From Limnohabitans sp. 63ED37-2 (GTDB lineage: Bacteria > Pseudomonadota > Gammaproteobacteria > Burkholderiales > Burkholderiaceae_C), in the NCBI RefSeq assembly GCF_001412535.1, contig NZ_CP011774.1, positions 243,501-307,500 of the forward strand: a stretch of DNA of 64,000 nt, in the 5' to 3' direction. The translations under genes were made by a program, and so were the position numbers. Position 1 is the first letter of the stretch, and every line of letters begins with the position of its first letter. The notes under the pieces were generated by a model, which worked only from the letters and a program-made list of their open reading frames with translations, had not been told where the DNA came from and did not search any database. Below are positions 61,904 through 64,000 of this stretch, in pieces.

Positions 61904-62905
61904 TCAACCGGGACGAATCTGCCCCTTGATCACGACCTCTTTCCAGCGGGCCTGTTCACGGGCCACAAAGGCGGCGTATTCAGCGGGTGTGCCACCGCCA
62001 GGGATGGCGCTTTCGGCCGCGTTTTGAGCCACCACTTCGGGCGACTTGACGGCTTTGGCGCATTCTTGTTGCAGCTTGGTGATGATTTCGGGTGGTGTGC
62101 CTGCGCGGGCATGGATGCCGTACCACTGCACCGTTTCAAAGTCTTTGAAGCCCAATTCCTGCACCGTGGGCACGTCGGGCAAGACAGGGATACGTTCGGT
62201 GGTGCCCACAGCAATGCAACGCACGGCACCGCTCTTGATGTGGGGCAACAGGGCAGGGGTGCCTGCTGAGAACAATTGGATGCGACCGGCCAGCACGTCG
62301 TTGAGCGCTGGGCCTGTGCCGCGGTAGGGGATGTGGGTGACGAACATGCCGGTGGCCAGCTTGAGCGCTTCCATGGCCAGGTGGCCAGCGCTGGCGTTAC
62401 CAGCAGAGGCGTAGTTCAACTGACCAGGACGGGCCTTGACGTAGGCGATCAAGGATTTCATGTCGGTGACTGGCACGTCTTTGTGAACCACAAACAAGCT
62501 GGGCACACGCGAGAGCAGGGTGACAGGCACAAAGTCCTTGTTCACGTCGTAGCCGCTGTCGGGGTAAATCAGGGGGTTGACCGCCATCAGGCCGATGTGG
62601 CTCATGATGATGGTGTAGCCGTCGGCCGGGGCACGGTGGAGTTCTTGCATGGCGGGCACGCCGCCGCCGCCGCCTTTGTTGTCAATGACAAAAGATGCAC
62701 CCAATTGTTTGGTCAGCTGGGCAGCAATGCCACGGGCCACGATGCTGGAGGTGCCACCGGGGGCAAACGGGATGATCCAGCGGATGGGTTTGTTGGGCCA
62801 GGCCGATTGGGCATGGCCCGAAACGCCCGTGGCGGCTAAGCCTGCTGCACCCATCCATTTGAGGTAGTCACGGCGCGGGATCAGAGGGGATTGGGAGTCT
62901 TGCAT
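61904..62905 (-). CDS. Bug-family tripartite tricarboxylate receptor with twin-arginine leader
   Basis: A 333-residue periplasmic receptor. The leader has PRRDYLKWMGAAGLAATG, resembling a Tat signal (RRxFLK), followed by SAWPNKPIRWIIPFAPGGTS, the Bug start. It includes VIDNKGGGGGVPAMQ and YRGTGPALNDVLAGRIQLF. It follows the tctA gene on the same strand by 78 bases, so it likely delivers a carboxylate to that permease. Confidence 0.92.
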   Translation of the reverse strand: MQDSQSPLIPRRDYLKWMGAAGLAATGVSGHAQSAWPNKPIRWIIPFAPGGTSSIVARGIAAQLTKQLGASFVIDNKGGGGGVPAMQELHRAPADGYTIIMSHIGLMAVNPLIYPDSGYDVNKDFVPVTLLSRVPSLFVVHKDVPVTDMKSLIAYVKARPGQLNYASAGNASAGHLAMEALKLATGMFVTHIPYRGTGPALNDVLAGRIQLFSAGTPALLPHIKSGAVRCIAVGTTERIPVLPDVPTVQELGFKDFETVQWYGIHARAGTPPEIITKLQQECAKAVKSPEVVAQNAAESAIPGGGTPAEYAAFVAREQARWKEVVIKGQIRPG

Positions 62906-62983
62906 GTCTGTGAGCTCGGTATGTCAAAAATGAACCCGTATCAAAGCAAAAAAAACGATGCATTTGAAGCGGGTAATTACGGA

Positions 62984-64000
62984 TCAAGACTTGGCACCGC
63001 GGCGAAATTGTCGCCAAAGTGTCGGAACGATCAGCAGCAGGACGGCCACCGCCATGAGGCTGCCTGACAAAGGCCGCGTGAAGAAGGTGGACCAGTCGCC
63101 CTGGCTGATGGTCAGTGCCTGGCGCATGGATTGCTCGCCCAGCGGCGCCAGGATCAGGCCCACGATGAGAGGGGCCGCCGGAAAGTCAAAGCGGCGCATG
63201 ATGTAACCCAGCAAGCCGAAGACAAACAACAAGCCCACGTTGAACACCGAGTTGCCCGCGCCGTAAACACCCGCGGTGGAGATCACGATGATGCCGGCAT
63301 AGAGCCATGGCGGCGGGATCTTGAGCAGCTTGACCCACAAACTCACCAGAGGCAGGTTGAGCACCAGCAAGATCACGTTGCCGATGTAGAGGCTGGCGAT
63401 CAGTGTCCAGACCAAGCCGCTTTGTTGGCTGAACAGCTGTGGGCCGGTCTGGATGCCGTAGCCTTCAAAGGCCGACAGCATGATGGCGGCGGTGGCCGAG
63501 GTGGGGATGCCCAAGGTCAGCAGGGGCATCAACACGCCTGCAGCGGCGGCGTTGTTGGCGGCTTCGGGGCCTGCCACGCCTTCGATCGCGCCATGGCCAA
63601 ATTCTTCGGGGTGTTTGGAGAGTTTTTTCTCGGTGTAGTACGACAGCAATGTGGGCAATTCGGCCCCGCCTGCGGGCATGGCACCAATGGGAAAGCCAAA
63701 GAACGCGCCACGGAACCAGGCTTTCCAGGAACGCGCCCAGTCACTCTTGCTCATCCACAGGCTGCCCGTCAATTTCATGACTTCGCCACCTTTGGACTCG
63801 CGCCCCTGCCAAGCCAGGTACAGCGCCTCGCCCACCGCAAACAAGCCCACAGCGGCCACGGTCACTTCGATGCCGTCCAGCAATTCGGGGCGGCCAAAAG
63901 TGAATCGGGGCTGCCCGGTTTGCAGGTCCACACCCACCATGCCCAGCAGCAAGCCCAGGCCCAAAGCGACCAGGCCGCGCAACATGGAGTTGCCCAGCAC
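62984..64000 (-). CDS. tctA: TctA-family permease, 5' end beyond the window
   Basis: The C-terminal 338 residues of a large (usually about 500-residue) tripartite tricarboxylate permease. Conserved segments: FRGAFFGFPIGAMPAGGAEL, GVAGPEAANNAAAAG, LTLGIPTSATAAIML, and several long hydrophobic helices. The gene continues past base 64000, so its start and any tctB lie outside. It is upstream of, and likely co-transcribed with, the Bug receptor gene. Confidence 0.93.
   Translation of the reverse strand: MLGNSMLRGLVALGLGLLLGMVGVDLQTGQPRFTFGRPELLDGIEVTVAAVGLFAVGEALYLAWQGRESKGGEVMKLTGSLWMSKSDWARSWKAWFRGAFFGFPIGAMPAGGAELPTLLSYYTEKKLSKHPEEFGHGAIEGVAGPEAANNAAAAGVLMPLLTLGIPTSATAAIMLSAFEGYGIQTGPQLFSQQSGLVWTLIASLYIGNVILLVLNLPLVSLWVKLLKIPPPWLYAGIIVISTAGVYGAGNSVFNVGLLFVFGLLGYIMRRFDFPAAPLIVGLILAPLGEQSMRQALTISQGDWSTFFTRPLSGSLMAVAVLLLIVPTLWRQFRRGAKS

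Overview
The window looks like a chromosomal segment of a freshwater-type betaproteobacterium of the Burkholderiales, most likely Comamonadaceae (Limnohabitans/Rhodoferax/Acidovorax neighbourhood). The support is gene content: high-GC codon use, OmpC-like porins with the MKKSLIALAVLA type of leader, two Bug-family receptors plus a TctA permease, a phasin, a Co-type nitrile hydratase and a recG-oxyR pair. This placement is inference from family content; I ran no search.

Layout. 1-5756 is housekeeping and metabolism: cobalt nitrile hydratase (alpha, beta, activator), an RhtA-like exporter, OxyR and RecG. 6025-17338 is an accessory region dense in conflict genes: a Fic protein with an AbiEi-like partner; a 1.3-kaa methyltransferase-PLD-helicase-S24-DUF3427 fusion; a three-gene operon of HNH nuclease, unknown protein and small nucleotidyltransferase; a second HNH nuclease; an orphan gene; a metallophosphoesterase; a ParDE pair; and a second, larger Fic protein with an internal inhibitory motif and a strong promoter palindrome. 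17458-30991 returns to core-like genes: a DEDDh exonuclease, an Lrp regulator divergent from a homodimeric 2-oxoacid dehydrogenase E1, an esterase, a phasin, a crotonase-like protein without its catalytic glutamates, a secreted coiled-coil protein, an EamA transporter, an ABC/FtsX/DUF3299 set resembling zinc-regulated Zrg systems, and a 5'-nucleotidase.

31034-42889 is a near-complete type II secretion locus: gspG-H-I-J-K-L-M-N-D-E-(MipA-like)-F on the minus strand and gspC divergent on the plus strand. 42911-49134 holds ilvA with an apparent transcription attenuator, an OsmC protein, Coq7, a porin, a Bug receptor and a DUF3047 lipoprotein. 49248-57581 is one peptide ABC transporter operon containing two substrate-binding proteins and an M20 amidohydrolase. 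57639-59200 is a HipBA pair that looks leaderless.

59384-62905 has a second porin that has lost the start of its signal peptide. It sits beside a divergent tyrosine recombinase whose N-terminus resembles a Phd/YefM antitoxin. The window ends in a Bug receptor and a truncated TctA permease.

The best candidates for undescribed biology are the HNH/unknown/nucleotidyltransferase operon (11636-13263), the five-domain fusion protein (7540-11403), and the recombinase-porin junction near 60466-60549.
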